NCBI GenBank assembly: GCA_030526355.1
Contig: JAUNDC010000016.1
Span: 1-64,000 of the forward strand
Direction: 5' to 3'
Source: Bacillota bacterium
GTDB lineage: Bacteria; Bacillota; Clostridia; Peptostreptococcales; Anaerovoracaceae
Length of the DNA stretch: 64,000 nt
The position numbers and the translations under genes are program-made. Below, piece by piece: positions 16,081 to 24,987 of this stretch; within the stretch, counting starts at the first letter, position 1; each line of letters begins with the position of its first letter. The notes beneath the pieces were generated by a model. That model was given only the letters and a program-made list of their open reading frames with translations, had not been told where the DNA came from and ran no database searches.

Positions 16081-16989
16081 AATATAAGAAAAAAGAGAAT
16101 ACTGGTGGCAGGGCTTATTACCTTTACCTGCTGCATACTGATGGTGGCTTTCCCGACTATAGCCTTGTATTCCGCGAGAAAGGGTATATCCTTATGGCTC
16201 GGAAATGTGCTCCCTGCATTGCTGCCGTTTTTTATATGTGCCAATTTTCTGTACAATATCGGAGTAATCAGATTTTTGAAATCTGGTGTTTTCCCGTTTG
16301 CCATGAGTGTATTATCCGGTTATCCTATGGGCGCAAAGATAGTAGGGGATCTCAAAAGAGGAGGAGAAATATCTCTTAATGAAGCCAGACGGCTTATGAG
16401 CTTCTGCAGTACTTCAGGGCCTGCATTTATGGCAGGTGCAGTTGGTGCCGGAATGCTGGGCTCAGGGTTTCTCGGCGGGATAATAGCGGTTTCACACTAT
16501 GTCGGAGCCATTATGAATGGAGCGGTCTATACGTTTATATACGGAAAGTCGCAATATGAACCAGAGCTGCGCACTGCTGCTCCGGGAAAAAGTATACAGG
16601 AGGCTTTTACTGAGGCTATTCTTTCTGCCTTTAAATCTCTGGGGATAGTGCTGGCATATATAGTCCTTTTCATGTTCATTACAGATATATTTCACATGTG
16701 CGGAGGATTTTCACTTATTCAGAACCCGCAGCTCCGAGCATTGTTCAAAGGATTTCTGGAAATGACGGTCGGATGCGGCGCGGTAGCAGAACTGTCAGGC
16801 ACAGGAAAATGCGTTAAGTGTGTGCTTTGTACGGCAATAATGTCATGGGGAGGACTTTCTGTCATGGGACAGTCAATGAGCATGCTCTCGGGCACGGGCA
16901 TATCCTTGAGGTTCCTGTTTGTAAGCAAGCTGACTCATTGTGTTTTTTCAGCTCTGACGGCTTTAATTATATGCAGCTTTGTGTTATGA
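16069..16989 (+). CDS. ylbJ: YlbJ-like sporulation integral membrane protein
   Basis: The product has 306 residues with about eight membrane helices and the nucleoside-recognition (Gate) type motifs seen in YlbJ and SpoIIM-like proteins: FPFAMSVLSGYPMGAKIVGDL and MSFCSTSGPAFMAGAVG. YlbJ is needed for spore cortex formation in Bacillus. The ATG at 16069 has no good ribosome site and lies in a terminator-like hairpin. A GTG at 16105 is a possible alternative start. The next gene begins 7 bp after this one ends, as in the Bacillus ylbJ-ylbM neighbourhood. Confidence 0.85.
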   Translation: MDIFNIRKKRILVAGLITFTCCILMVAFPTIALYSARKGISLWLGNVLPALLPFFICANFLYNIGVIRFLKSGVFPFAMSVLSGYPMGAKIVGDLKRGGEISLNEARRLMSFCSTSGPAFMAGAVGAGMLGSGFLGGIIAVSHYVGAIMNGAVYTFIYGKSQYEPELRTAAPGKSIQEAFTEAILSAFKSLGIVLAYIVLFMFITDIFHMCGGFSLIQNPQLRALFKGFLEMTVGCGAVAELSGTGKCVKCVLCTAIMSWGGLSVMGQSMSMLSGTGISLRFLFVSKLTHCVFSALTALIICSFVL

Positions 16990-16996
16990 TACTTCC

Positions 16997-18193
16997 ATGA
17001 AAATATTAGGGATTACAGCAGAATATAACCCGTTTCATAACGGGCATAAATATCACATTGAGAAATCAAGAGAAATTACCGGTGCGGATTTTGTGATTGC
17101 AGTGATGAGCGGTAATTTTACACAGCGCGGAGAAGCTGCTGTGCTTGATAAGTGGCAGAGAAGCCGTCTGGCGGTTGAGAACGGGGTAGACCTTGTGCTT
17201 GAGCTTCCTTTTGTTTTTGCATGCTCGGGAGCAGAAAATTTTGCTGCCGGAGCTGTTGATATTCTGGCAGGAGCAGGAGCAACACATATCTCATTCGGTA
17301 CGGAATGCGAAAACATAGACAAGCTTCAGGCCGTGTTGCAGGAGCTGGAAGCCAGAAGTGCCAATATCAATGAAGTCAGATCTGAGTTTATGAGCAAAGG
17401 GTATTCATATGCCAGAAGCAATCAGTATGCAGTAGGTCAGGTTATAGGCAGTGAGGCGGCGGAGCTGATAAATACACCCAACAACATTCTGGCTCTGGAA
17501 TATCTGAAACGAATCAGCATGATGAAATATGACATGAAGCCGGTAGCTGTACCAAGGCATGGTTCAGGATATATGGAAAAAAATGAACGTGCCGGTTTTG
17601 CAGGAGCAACTGCAGTCAGAAGCATAATAAAGTCAGGTAATAAAGCTGATGCTGCACGATACGTTCCTGCTAATGTCTTCGAAACGCTGCTGGCTGAATC
17701 AGAGCGCGCCGGGGATCCGGAAGAATCGGCATTCAGGCTGATAAGAGCTGATATTGTCAGAAGCAGTGCTGATTCACTGGCTGAAATATACTGCATGGGA
17801 GAAGGTCTGGAGAATAAACTTAAAAAAGAGGTTATTAAAGCGGGGTCATTGCAGGAACTTATATCATCAGTGGTGTCAAGGCGATATACGGAGGCTGCGA
17901 TAAGAAGGCTGATGACATATATACTGCTGGGTATAAGAGAATACGAGCCGGAGAAAAAGATATACGGCAGGCTGCTGGCGGCAGGAGCAAAAGGTAAAGA
18001 GCTGATAAGGATTATAAAAAAACGTGAGTCTGCCATTCCGTTAATAACAAATATCAATAAAGAGAACGAGCTGTGCCGTCAGGTTCACAATACACTGAAA
18101 TATGATCTTCTGGCTTCAGATATGTATAACATTATTACAGGAAGAGATCTGTACAGCTTTTCTGACAGAGTGATGAAGCCGTACATTGAATAG
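16997..18193 (+). CDS. tmcAL: tRNA(Met) cytidine acetate ligase (YlbM family)
   Basis: The product has 398 residues. The N-terminus has the nucleotidyltransferase signature ITAEYNPFHNGHKYHI, with the HxGH motif, and VMSGNFTQRGEAAVLDKW, both typical of TmcAL. The enzyme uses acetate and ATP to form N4-acetylcytidine at the wobble position of elongator tRNA-Met. The ATG at 16997 matches the family N-terminus; an in-frame ATG at 16979 would overlap ylbJ. Neither has a clear ribosome site, so translation is probably coupled to ylbJ. Confidence 0.92.
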   Translation: MKILGITAEYNPFHNGHKYHIEKSREITGADFVIAVMSGNFTQRGEAAVLDKWQRSRLAVENGVDLVLELPFVFACSGAENFAAGAVDILAGAGATHISFGTECENIDKLQAVLQELEARSANINEVRSEFMSKGYSYARSNQYAVGQVIGSEAAELINTPNNILALEYLKRISMMKYDMKPVAVPRHGSGYMEKNERAGFAGATAVRSIIKSGNKADAARYVPANVFETLLAESERAGDPEESAFRLIRADIVRSSADSLAEIYCMGEGLENKLKKEVIKAGSLQELISSVVSRRYTEAAIRRLMTYILLGIREYEPEKKIYGRLLAAGAKGKELIRIIKKRESAIPLITNINKENELCRQVHNTLKYDLLASDMYNIITGRDLYSFSDRVMKPYIE

Positions 18194-18244
18194 ACACGTT
18201 ACAGTCAAACAATTAAGATAAGCAATATTATCCGGAGATTAGAT

Positions 18245-20035
18245 ATGTTTAAATCCATACAAACCAAGACAATGTTTTTTTTGCTGGCACTGGCAATAAG
18301 CCTGATTATAATAATAGGATATCTGACGGTATTTGCTATGGACTATGCAGCAGAGGATCTCAAGCATAATGATATGATGGATAAAGCAGAAGCAATTTCA
18401 TATATGTTGTCAGAGGAACTGACAGCAGATGCGAAATCTCCTGACGAAAAGCTTTTGGGAAAGGTTGTATCAAGCAAGCTGGAAGGTAATAATTTCATGA
18501 TAAACAGTAAAGGTGAAACTATCGGATATCAGGACAAAGAACTGCCTTACAAGCTGCCGCTAAAGGAAAGCTCCGAGATACAGGAAATATATAAAAATGA
18601 TAAATACTATGTTGCCGCCATAGCCGAGATTGAAGGAAGCGAGGGTTGGTATTTCTGTACCGAGGAAGCGACCTCTGACTATATGAGAACTCTGAATAAT
18701 ATCAAGACGATAATAATTATTGCAATTATTATTATTCTTTTTATACTGTGGCCTCTGGGTAAATGGATATCCTTCAGAATCCAGAAGCCTATTGAGAAGC
18801 TGGCATCTGATGCGGAACGAATTGCAGAGGGCGATATAAGCAGGGGAATTACTGTAAGTGAGGATAATGAACTGGCTGATATAGCGCAATCATTTAATCT
18901 GATGCTTAACAAGCTTAAGGATACAATGCAGCAGGTACTGGACAAATCTGCAGAAGCTGTGTCTATGCAGGAGGTTATGGCATATGTAGATGAAACCTAT
19001 AATGCCCTTCCGTCAGGAATAATAAGTATCAATAATATCGGTGAAATAACAACATTTAATTCTACAGCTGAAGCACTTACGGGGCTGTCTGCGAAAGAAC
19101 TGACCGGAATCAATATAGACAACCCGACTCCTCCTCAGATAAAAAAGCTTATCAAGGAGCTGAAGCGCTGCCTCAGCAGAGGTTCCCTGAAGCTCAAAAC
19201 CATAACGGATATAAAAAATCTTGCAGGAGAGACGATACCTGTAGAATACAGTATCAACATACAGTTCGGACTCAGAAATGAAGTTATAGGAGCTATATGC
19301 GTTTTTCGTAAAATAGATGATATAAGAAGCTTTGAGGAAAGTGCCAACAGAGTTAAAACCATGGAGGCTCTGGGAGAAATAGCTGCAAGTATGGCACATG
19401 AAATAAAAAACCCTCTGACAAGCATCAGGGGAAACGCCCAGTATCTTGAATTTATACTGAAGGAAAAGGAACTTTCCTTTGATGAGGTTGATATAATACT
19501 TCATGAAACCGACAGACTTACAACCATGCTTAATCGTTTTCTAAATTTTGCAAGGCCGAAGCTGCCTGAGCCTGAGAAGACAGACCTTTCAGAGATAATG
19601 GAATATGTTACTGTACTTATCAGCAGGGAAATGCCGGACAACATTAAGATAAAAAAGAATTTTGAAAAGATTCCGCTGGTAATGGCTGACAGGGAGATGT
19701 TTGAAAGCGTTTTTCTTAACCTTATGCTTAATGCGATTCAGGCAATGCCTGAAGGCGGCAAGGTGATTATGGAGACGCATTACGATAAGAAGCGAAATAT
19801 GGTTTGTGCGATTGTGAGGGATAACGGCAGTGGTATTCCTCCTGATATTTCAGATAAGATATTTGACCCGTTCTTCACCACAAAGGACACTGGAACAGGT
19901 ATGGGTCTTCCGATTGCATCAAGAATTGTTGAAATGCATAGAGGAATAATAGAGGTTGAAAGTATAGAAGGAGAGATGACTGAATTCAGAATCATGCTTC
20001 AGGCACTCCCGCAGGCAGACGATGAGGAGGAATAA
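18245..20035 (+). CDS. AtoS/NtrB-like sensor histidine kinase
   Basis: The product has 596 residues. A first membrane helix (about 10-31) and a second (about 153-171) enclose a ~120-residue extracytoplasmic sensor domain. HAMP (about 172-230) and PAS (about 245-365) follow, then HisKA with the phospho-acceptor His385 in MAHEIKNPLTSI, and a C-terminal HATPase with DNGSGIPPD, DPFFTTKDTGTGMGL. This order matches AtoS/NtrB-type kinases that pair with sigma-54 activators. The stop is directly followed by the response regulator gene, with no gap. The signal is unknown; a small organic molecule or nutrient is likely for this architecture. Confidence 0.93.
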   Translation: MFKSIQTKTMFFLLALAISLIIIIGYLTVFAMDYAAEDLKHNDMMDKAEAISYMLSEELTADAKSPDEKLLGKVVSSKLEGNNFMINSKGETIGYQDKELPYKLPLKESSEIQEIYKNDKYYVAAIAEIEGSEGWYFCTEEATSDYMRTLNNIKTIIIIAIIIILFILWPLGKWISFRIQKPIEKLASDAERIAEGDISRGITVSEDNELADIAQSFNLMLNKLKDTMQQVLDKSAEAVSMQEVMAYVDETYNALPSGIISINNIGEITTFNSTAEALTGLSAKELTGINIDNPTPPQIKKLIKELKRCLSRGSLKLKTITDIKNLAGETIPVEYSINIQFGLRNEVIGAICVFRKIDDIRSFEESANRVKTMEALGEIAASMAHEIKNPLTSIRGNAQYLEFILKEKELSFDEVDIILHETDRLTTMLNRFLNFARPKLPEPEKTDLSEIMEYVTVLISREMPDNIKIKKNFEKIPLVMADREMFESVFLNLMLNAIQAMPEGGKVIMETHYDKKRNMVCAIVRDNGSGIPPDISDKIFDPFFTTKDTGTGMGLPIASRIVEMHRGIIEVESIEGEMTEFRIMLQALPQADDEEE

Positions 20036-21409
20036 ATGACACAGACTAAGAAGATCCTTATAGTGGATGATGAACAGCATGTAAGACAGCTTCTGAGCAA
20101 GGTTCTCAGGAAGGAAGGCTATGAGATATATACGGCTGCCGACGGCATTGAGGGACTGCAGGTGTTTCAGGACAATAATATAGATGTCATAATAAGTGAT
20201 ATTAAAATGCCCGGAATGGATGGCATAGAGTTTCTTCATGAGGTTAAATCACAGCAGCCTGATGTAGGGTTTATCCTGATAACTGCCTTTGCTACCACTG
20301 AAACTGCAATAGACGCTATTAAGAGCGGAGCGCAGGATTATGTGACAAAGCCTTTTGATATCAATGAAATAATAAATGCAGTCAAGAAAATAGTGGCATC
20401 AAATGAGGCGGATTCCGATATGCCTTTTAAGGGCACAGAGTTGGAGCAAACAAAGGTTACAAGCAAGAGCCCTGCTATGAATGCAGTAATAGAGCTGGCA
20501 AAGCGAGTAGCTCAATCAGATGCAACAGTATTGATTCTGGGAGAAACAGGTACAGGCAAGGAAGTTATTTCCACAGCAATACATAACTGGAGTAAGAGAA
20601 AAGATAACCCTATGATTAAGGTCAACTGTGGTGCTATCCCGGACAATCTTCTGGAAAGTGAACTTTTCGGATATGAAAAAGGTGCATTCACAGGAGCAGC
20701 ATCATCAAAGCCGGGAAGGTTTGAATTCGCAGACGGGGGTACGATATTCCTTGATGAAATAGGTGATATTTCACCGTCTCTGCAGGTAAAACTGCTGAGG
20801 GTGCTGCAGGAAAAAACATTTGAAAGACTTGGTGGAATCAAAACCATTACTTCAAATGTCAGAGTTATTGCAGCAACAAATAAGGATCTTAAGGAAGCTG
20901 TGAAAAGAGGCGAATTCAGAGAGGATCTGTATTACAGACTTAACGTGGTTCCGATAAATCTTGTCCCATTGCGGGAACGAAAGGAGGATATCGAGGATCT
21001 GGTGGAATATTTCCTCCATTCCGCGGCCAGAATTTCCGGTATGGACAGACCGAAAACTGTAAATGCAGCGGCAATGGAATGCTTGAAAAACTACTATTGG
21101 CCGGGAAATATCAGAGAACTTGAAAACATAATAGAACGATGCGTGGTAATAACCCCCGAGGATGTTATAGGAGTTGACAGCCTTCCGGCTGAGATAGTAT
21201 CCGGCAGCGCTGGAGATAACGGTGGAAACAGTACGGGTGAAAACAGCTCCAGAGATCTGCTTAACGATGCCATAGATGATAAGGAAAAGGAAGTAATAAT
21301 AAAGGTGCTGAAAGAAAATAACGGAAATAAAACGAAATCTGCACTGGCTCTGGGTATAAGCAGAAGGTCACTTCACAGAAAAATTCAGAAGTATGGTATA
21401 ACTGACTGA
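20036..21409 (+). CDS. Sigma-54-dependent response regulator (NtrC/AtoC family)
   Basis: The product has 457 residues in three domains. The receiver domain (1-120) has the acidic pocket and phospho-acceptor Asp55. The AAA+ domain has Walker A GETGTGKE (169-176) and an intact GAFTGA loop (216-221), the part that contacts sigma-54. The C-terminal Fis-type HTH (about 425-457) ends with SRRSLHRKIQKYGI. It therefore activates, rather than represses, sigma-54 promoters. A sigma-54 promoter lies ahead of the convergent permease gene (23080-23096), making that gene the most likely target. A second one lies ahead of the 4-hydroxybutyrate genes. Confidence 0.95.
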   Translation: MTQTKKILIVDDEQHVRQLLSKVLRKEGYEIYTAADGIEGLQVFQDNNIDVIISDIKMPGMDGIEFLHEVKSQQPDVGFILITAFATTETAIDAIKSGAQDYVTKPFDINEIINAVKKIVASNEADSDMPFKGTELEQTKVTSKSPAMNAVIELAKRVAQSDATVLILGETGTGKEVISTAIHNWSKRKDNPMIKVNCGAIPDNLLESELFGYEKGAFTGAASSKPGRFEFADGGTIFLDEIGDISPSLQVKLLRVLQEKTFERLGGIKTITSNVRVIAATNKDLKEAVKRGEFREDLYYRLNVVPINLVPLRERKEDIEDLVEYFLHSAARISGMDRPKTVNAAAMECLKNYYWPGNIRELENIIERCVVITPEDVIGVDSLPAEIVSGSAGDNGGNSTGENSSRDLLNDAIDDKEKEVIIKVLKENNGNKTKSALALGISRRSLHRKIQKYGITD

Positions 21410-21446
21410 TATTTTTATAAGGAATTGCATATTCTGCAGAAGCTTT

Positions 21447-21493
21447 AGACGTCGAAACCGCAACAGCATATTGCTGTTGCGGTTTCGGCGTTT
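21447..21493. terminator. Long bidirectional terminator between convergent genes
   Basis: CGAAACCGCAACAGCA (21453-21468) pairs perfectly with 21472-21487 around a three-base loop, and the stem extends further with a G-T pair. It lies between the response regulator and the convergent permease and could serve both. Confidence 0.85.
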
Positions 21494-21547
21494 GTCATTT
21501 ATTCAGTTATTTAGTAAGAGAAGGGTAATGTCATTAATTTCTATTTT

Positions 21548-23008
21548 TTATGCTGCCGGTTTATGTTCATCTGTTGCCGGAGCTTTTTTGATATCTGCAT
21601 CGTCGTCATCAAGTACTGTTTCTTCGTTGATCATTGCTTCAACTTCAGGTGACCACAGGTGACCGAATGTTGTGTCTCCCTTGAAGAAATCTTTGCCATA
21701 GCAGAGGAGGCATGCCAGAATTCCTACTGCAAGTCCCCATGCGGATCCGTTTACTACCAGGACTCCGGCAATAACTCCGGCGATTCCAAGATCCTTGAAG
21801 CTTTTAGCCTGCTGAACACCGATACGAACACTTACAAATCCCTGAACGATCATTGTAAGAGAAAGTGCTACAGAGAGAATTGGCTGAACCAGTGTTACTA
21901 TCGGCATGAGCCAGTAGCCTGTAAAAGTTCCGAAACGGAAGCAGGCAGCTCCACCGAATATTGAGCCCATACTCTTCTTGCCCTTCTTGTAACGCTCGCA
22001 TACAACTACCTGCATTGCTGCCCACAGAGGTCCGCACATTGTAAGGTCAGGACCTATAACACCCATGATGGTATTTCTGATACCAAAGATGAGATGAGCT
22101 CGGTTAGGATTGTAGTCAACCTTTTCATCGGGTCTTGTAACATCGGCATCATGTACGAGTGCTTTACTCTGAACAACATCTCCGAATAATACGATGTATA
22201 TTGCTATTACAGTAGGGATTGATTTGATGAACATTGTCAGTGTTGGCCAGCCGAGAGCACCCCATGGTACCCAGTCGGTCCACAATGTTGCAAAATCAGG
22301 ATTCGAGAATCCCCATTCGATTTCAGGCCATGCAGTTTCGCCTACCAGAGGTGCTACTATTACTGCTACAAGTACAGCAGGCAGAATACCCAGATTGGCT
22401 ATAGTCTGAAATACTTTGTTTTTTGTACTGAGTCTTTTGAAGCCGTTTGAAAACAGCAGATAAAAGGCTACGATAAGGCATATTGTTGTGGTGTAAGGCA
22501 TTGCCTGGAATTTAGCTTCATCATTGAATATCATGTAAATTGCGGATATTCCTGCACCCAAGATAACACCTGATTTGATTGCAGGCGGTACAAGATTGAT
22601 AATCTTACCGGCTATACCTGTGAGACCAAGGACTATTGAGAATATTCCCAGTGTGATCTCAAAGGCAACAAGTGCCTGCATTCTGGCCTGTCCTTCAGGG
22701 AAGGTCAGACAATATGCTATAAGAAGCGGAATTGCCGGAGTAATCCATCCCGGAACTACCGGGTCACCCAGCAGAGTGTGCCAGCAGTAGAAGAATCCAT
22801 TGAGGATTACTATTGCCAGAGCTACTTCAAACGGCATGCCCAGATTTTCCTGAAGAAGTGGAATTGCTCCCAGACATACTGCACACATCAGCAGACCTTG
22901 AATATAATCTGCAATTTCAAAACGATAGTGAATGAATGGTAAACGGATCTTAAAAGGTCCTGCTTTGATAAACGGCTGCTCTTCGCCGTAAGGCATGTAC
23001 TCTTTCAT
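21548..23008 (-). CDS. Putative NCS2-like solute permease
   Basis: The product has 486 residues with about 12 membrane helices and an acidic, Asp-rich cytoplasmic C-terminal tail. The overall pattern resembles the NCS2 (xanthine/uracil/ascorbate) permease superfamily, including GDPVVPGWITPAIPLL near residue 80 and GIRNTIMGVIGPDLTMCGPL near residue 310. It is divergent from the classic purine transporters, so the substrate is open. AAGGAGAA precedes the start. A good sigma-54 promoter lies about 70 bp upstream and an AtoSC-like two-component system is convergent with it. The natural reading is that the kinase senses the transported compound or a related nutrient. Confidence 0.7.
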   Translation of the reverse strand: MKEYMPYGEEQPFIKAGPFKIRLPFIHYRFEIADYIQGLLMCAVCLGAIPLLQENLGMPFEVALAIVILNGFFYCWHTLLGDPVVPGWITPAIPLLIAYCLTFPEGQARMQALVAFEITLGIFSIVLGLTGIAGKIINLVPPAIKSGVILGAGISAIYMIFNDEAKFQAMPYTTTICLIVAFYLLFSNGFKRLSTKNKVFQTIANLGILPAVLVAVIVAPLVGETAWPEIEWGFSNPDFATLWTDWVPWGALGWPTLTMFIKSIPTVIAIYIVLFGDVVQSKALVHDADVTRPDEKVDYNPNRAHLIFGIRNTIMGVIGPDLTMCGPLWAAMQVVVCERYKKGKKSMGSIFGGAACFRFGTFTGYWLMPIVTLVQPILSVALSLTMIVQGFVSVRIGVQQAKSFKDLGIAGVIAGVLVVNGSAWGLAVGILACLLCYGKDFFKGDTTFGHLWSPEVEAMINEETVLDDDDADIKKAPATDEHKPAA

Positions 23009-23079
23009 AGCGTTCTCCTTTACATAATAAAAATATGATTTCTTTTAAAAACTTTATTTGTTTTACGCCTATTTATACT

Positions 23080-23096
23080 CGCAAACCGTATGCCAA
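23080..23096 (-). promoter_or_regulatory. Sigma-54 (-24/-12) promoter of the permease gene
   Basis: On the minus strand the sequence is TTGGCATACGGTTTGCG. It has GG and GC exactly 10 bp apart and matches the TGGCAYR-N4-TTGC consensus. Transcription should begin near 23068, leaving a 60-base leader. Confidence 0.8.
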
Positions 23097-23236
23097 CATG
23101 TAGAAAAAACTATAAAAAAATTGAAGTGTGGTAAAGACTGTTGGAATTTCAACGCAAATTAATTCTACTGCGTATGTAAAGGTACGTGCAGTCGCATTCT
23201 AAAGGGGGCGAGAACAACCGGGCACAGGGGGCGCAG

Positions 23237-23257
23237 GTGGGCGCATGCCCACTTTTT
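23237..23257 (+). terminator. Orphan hairpin with T-run upstream of ackA
   Basis: GTGGGC (23237-23242) pairs with GCCCAC (23247-23252), followed by five T residues. No gene on this strand lies upstream, and the ackA promoter is downstream. It may end a small RNA. Confidence 0.55.
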
Positions 23258-23308
23258 AGTGACAAAAGTGTCTCAGCTGCGTGAGATGGATAAATATGCC
23301 TAAAATCC

Positions 23309-23337
23309 TTGAAATAAGAATAATTAGGCGTTATAAT
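23309..23337 (+). promoter_or_regulatory. Sigma-A promoter of ackA
   Basis: TTGAAA (23309-23314) and TATAAT (23332-23337) are 17 bp apart, 43 bp ahead of the ackA start. Confidence 0.8.
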
Positions 23338-23379
23338 AATGTAGTTATATATAAATAATTCAAATACGGAGGAATGTAA

Positions 23380-24579
23380 ATGAAAGTATTAGTAATTAAC
23401 TGCGGCAGTTCTTCACTGAAGTATCAGGTGCTTGACATGACAAATGAAGTGCTTGAGTGCAAGGGCTTGGTTGAAAGAATAGGAATGGATGGATCTGCTA
23501 TCACTCATGAGAAAATAGGAATGGAAAAGTTCAAGAATATCGTTCCTATGCAGGATCACAAGGATGCCATAGGTCATGTTCTTGATGCTATTCAGGATGA
23601 AGATCACGGTGTTATAAAAGATATGAGTGAAATCGGAGCTGTAGGACACAGAGTTGTACATGCCGGAGAAAAATATGCTCATTCGGTTCTTATCGATGAC
23701 ACAGTAATGGCAGCTCTTGAAGACTGTGTTGAACTGGCACCTCTGCACAATCCACCTAACCTTCTTGGTATCAGAGCTTGTCAGGACCTTATGCCGAATA
23801 CTCCGATGGTAGCTGTATTTGATACTGCATTCCATCAGACAATGCCTCCTGAATCATACATTTATGCTATACCTTATGAATATTATCAGAAGTATGGAAT
23901 CAGAAGATACGGATTCCATGGAACAAGCCATAAATATGTAGCAGAAAGAGCTGCAGACATGCTTAACGTAAATCTTGAGGATCTGAAGCTCATCACATGC
24001 CACCTTGGTAATGGAGCATCAGTTTCAGCTATCAAGAGAGGTAAATGTCTGGATACATCAATGGGCTTCACTCCGCTTGAAGGTCTCGTAATGGGAACAC
24101 GAAGCGGTGATATCGACCCTGCTATCGTTACATATATCAGAGAAAAGGAAGGCCTTGATCAGGGCGTTGCCAATGAGATTCTGAACAAGAAATCAGGCGT
24201 GCTCGGTATTTCAGGAGTTTCAAGTGACTTCAGAGATCTGGAAGCTGCTGCAGAGGATGGTAACGAAAGAGCACTGCTGGCACTTAAGGTGTTTGCTCAC
24301 AAGGTTAAGTCATATATCGGAGCTTACATTGCTGAAATGAACGGTGTAGATGCTATTATTTTCACAGCAGGCGTAGGTGAAAATGATATAGGCATGAGAG
24401 ATATCATATGCAATGATATGGGTAACCTGGGAATCAAGCTTGACCTGGTAAAGAATAAGGTTAGAGGTAAGGAAATGATCATTTCCAGAGATGACTCCAA
24501 GGTAAAGGTTCTTCTTATCCCTACCAATGAGGAACTCATGATTGCCAGAGATACTTATGACATCGTAACCAAACTGTAA
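23380..24579 (+). CDS. ackA: Acetate kinase
   Basis: The product has 399 residues, normal for AckA. It has the N-terminal signature [13 protein letters not shown], the mid-protein [10 protein letters not shown] and [10 protein letters not shown], and [10 protein letters not shown], all of the ASKHA-fold acetate/butyrate kinase family; the length and motifs favour acetate over butyrate kinase. It makes ATP from acetyl phosphate and ADP, the main substrate-level step in acetate fermentation. CGGAGG precedes the ATG. No phosphotransacetylase gene is nearby, so acetyl phosphate must come from an enzyme coded elsewhere. Confidence 0.96.
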   Translation: MKVLVINCGSSSLKYQVLDMTNEVLECKGLVERIGMDGSAITHEKIGMEKFKNIVPMQDHKDAIGHVLDAIQDEDHGVIKDMSEIGAVGHRVVHAGEKYAHSVLIDDTVMAALEDCVELAPLHNPPNLLGIRACQDLMPNTPMVAVFDTAFHQTMPPESYIYAIPYEYYQKYGIRRYGFHGTSHKYVAERAADMLNVNLEDLKLITCHLGNGASVSAIKRGKCLDTSMGFTPLEGLVMGTRSGDIDPAIVTYIREKEGLDQGVANEILNKKSGVLGISGVSSDFRDLEAAAEDGNERALLALKVFAHKVKSYIGAYIAEMNGVDAIIFTAGVGENDIGMRDIICNDMGNLGIKLDLVKNKVRGKEMIISRDDSKVKVLLIPTNEELMIARDTYDIVTKL

Positions 24580-24587
24580 AAATATTA

Positions 24588-24616
24588 TTGACAAGCAGTG
24601 AAACAAAATGTATAAT
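24588..24616 (+). promoter_or_regulatory. Consensus sigma-A promoter of rpmF
   Basis: TTGACA (24588-24593) and TATAAT (24611-24616) match consensus exactly with a 17-bp spacer. A small palindrome CGTTCAGTGAACG lies at 24649-24661 in the leader. Confidence 0.9.
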
Positions 24617-24697
24617 TTAGAAGTTGCAAATTATTCATTGGAATTTTACGTTCAGTGAACGGATTATACACAAATGGCGCAAAAGGAGGTGTAAAAC

Positions 24698-24880
24698 ATG
24701 GCAGTACCTAAGAGAAAAACTTCAAAAGCAAAGAGAGATCAGAGAAGATCACCTAACATGAAGATGAAAGCACCTGGACTTTCAATTTGTCCTCAGTGCC
24801 ACGAGCCAAAGCTTCCGCATAGAGTTTGCCCTAACTGTAACTACTACAACGGCAAAGAAGTCGTTGCGTCAGAGGCGTAG
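24698..24880 (+). CDS. rpmF: 50S ribosomal protein L32
   Basis: The product has 60 residues and the L32 pattern: [18 protein letters not shown] at the N-terminus and a zinc ribbon with CPQC and CPNC. It binds the large ribosomal subunit. AAAGGAGGTG precedes the ATG. In many Firmicutes a DUF177 (YceD) gene lies before rpmF and plsX after it; here both are absent and the gene has its own consensus promoter and terminator. Confidence 0.96.
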   Translation: MAVPKRKTSKAKRDQRRSPNMKMKAPGLSICPQCHEPKLPHRVCPNCNYYNGKEVVASEA

Positions 24881-24921
24881 GACAGAGGTCAGCAGGTGGA
24901 AATTAAAACAGAAACGAAAGA

Positions 24922-24950
24922 AACGGTGTCCTGGTGACACCGTTTTTTTT
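24922..24950 (+). terminator. Terminator of rpmF
   Basis: ACGGTGTC (24923-24930) pairs with GACACCGT (24936-24943), followed by a run of T residues. Confidence 0.88.
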
Positions 24951-24987
24951 CGGTTTTCATGAAGTTTAATAGAACAAGGATTGATAT

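Larger units (their letters stand above)
23009..23379. other. Divergent control region between permease and ackA
   Basis: This 371-bp gap has no gene. From left to right it holds the permease leader, a minus-strand sigma-54 promoter (23080-23096), an imperfect palindrome GTTGGAATTTCAAC (23140-23153), a second inverted pair ACTGC/GCAGT (23167-23171 and 23188-23192), a G-rich block (23202-23236), a hairpin with T-run (23237-23257), and the ackA sigma-A promoter (23309-23337). The inverted repeats are upstream of the sigma-54 promoter on its own strand, where enhancer sites would be expected. Confidence 0.6.
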
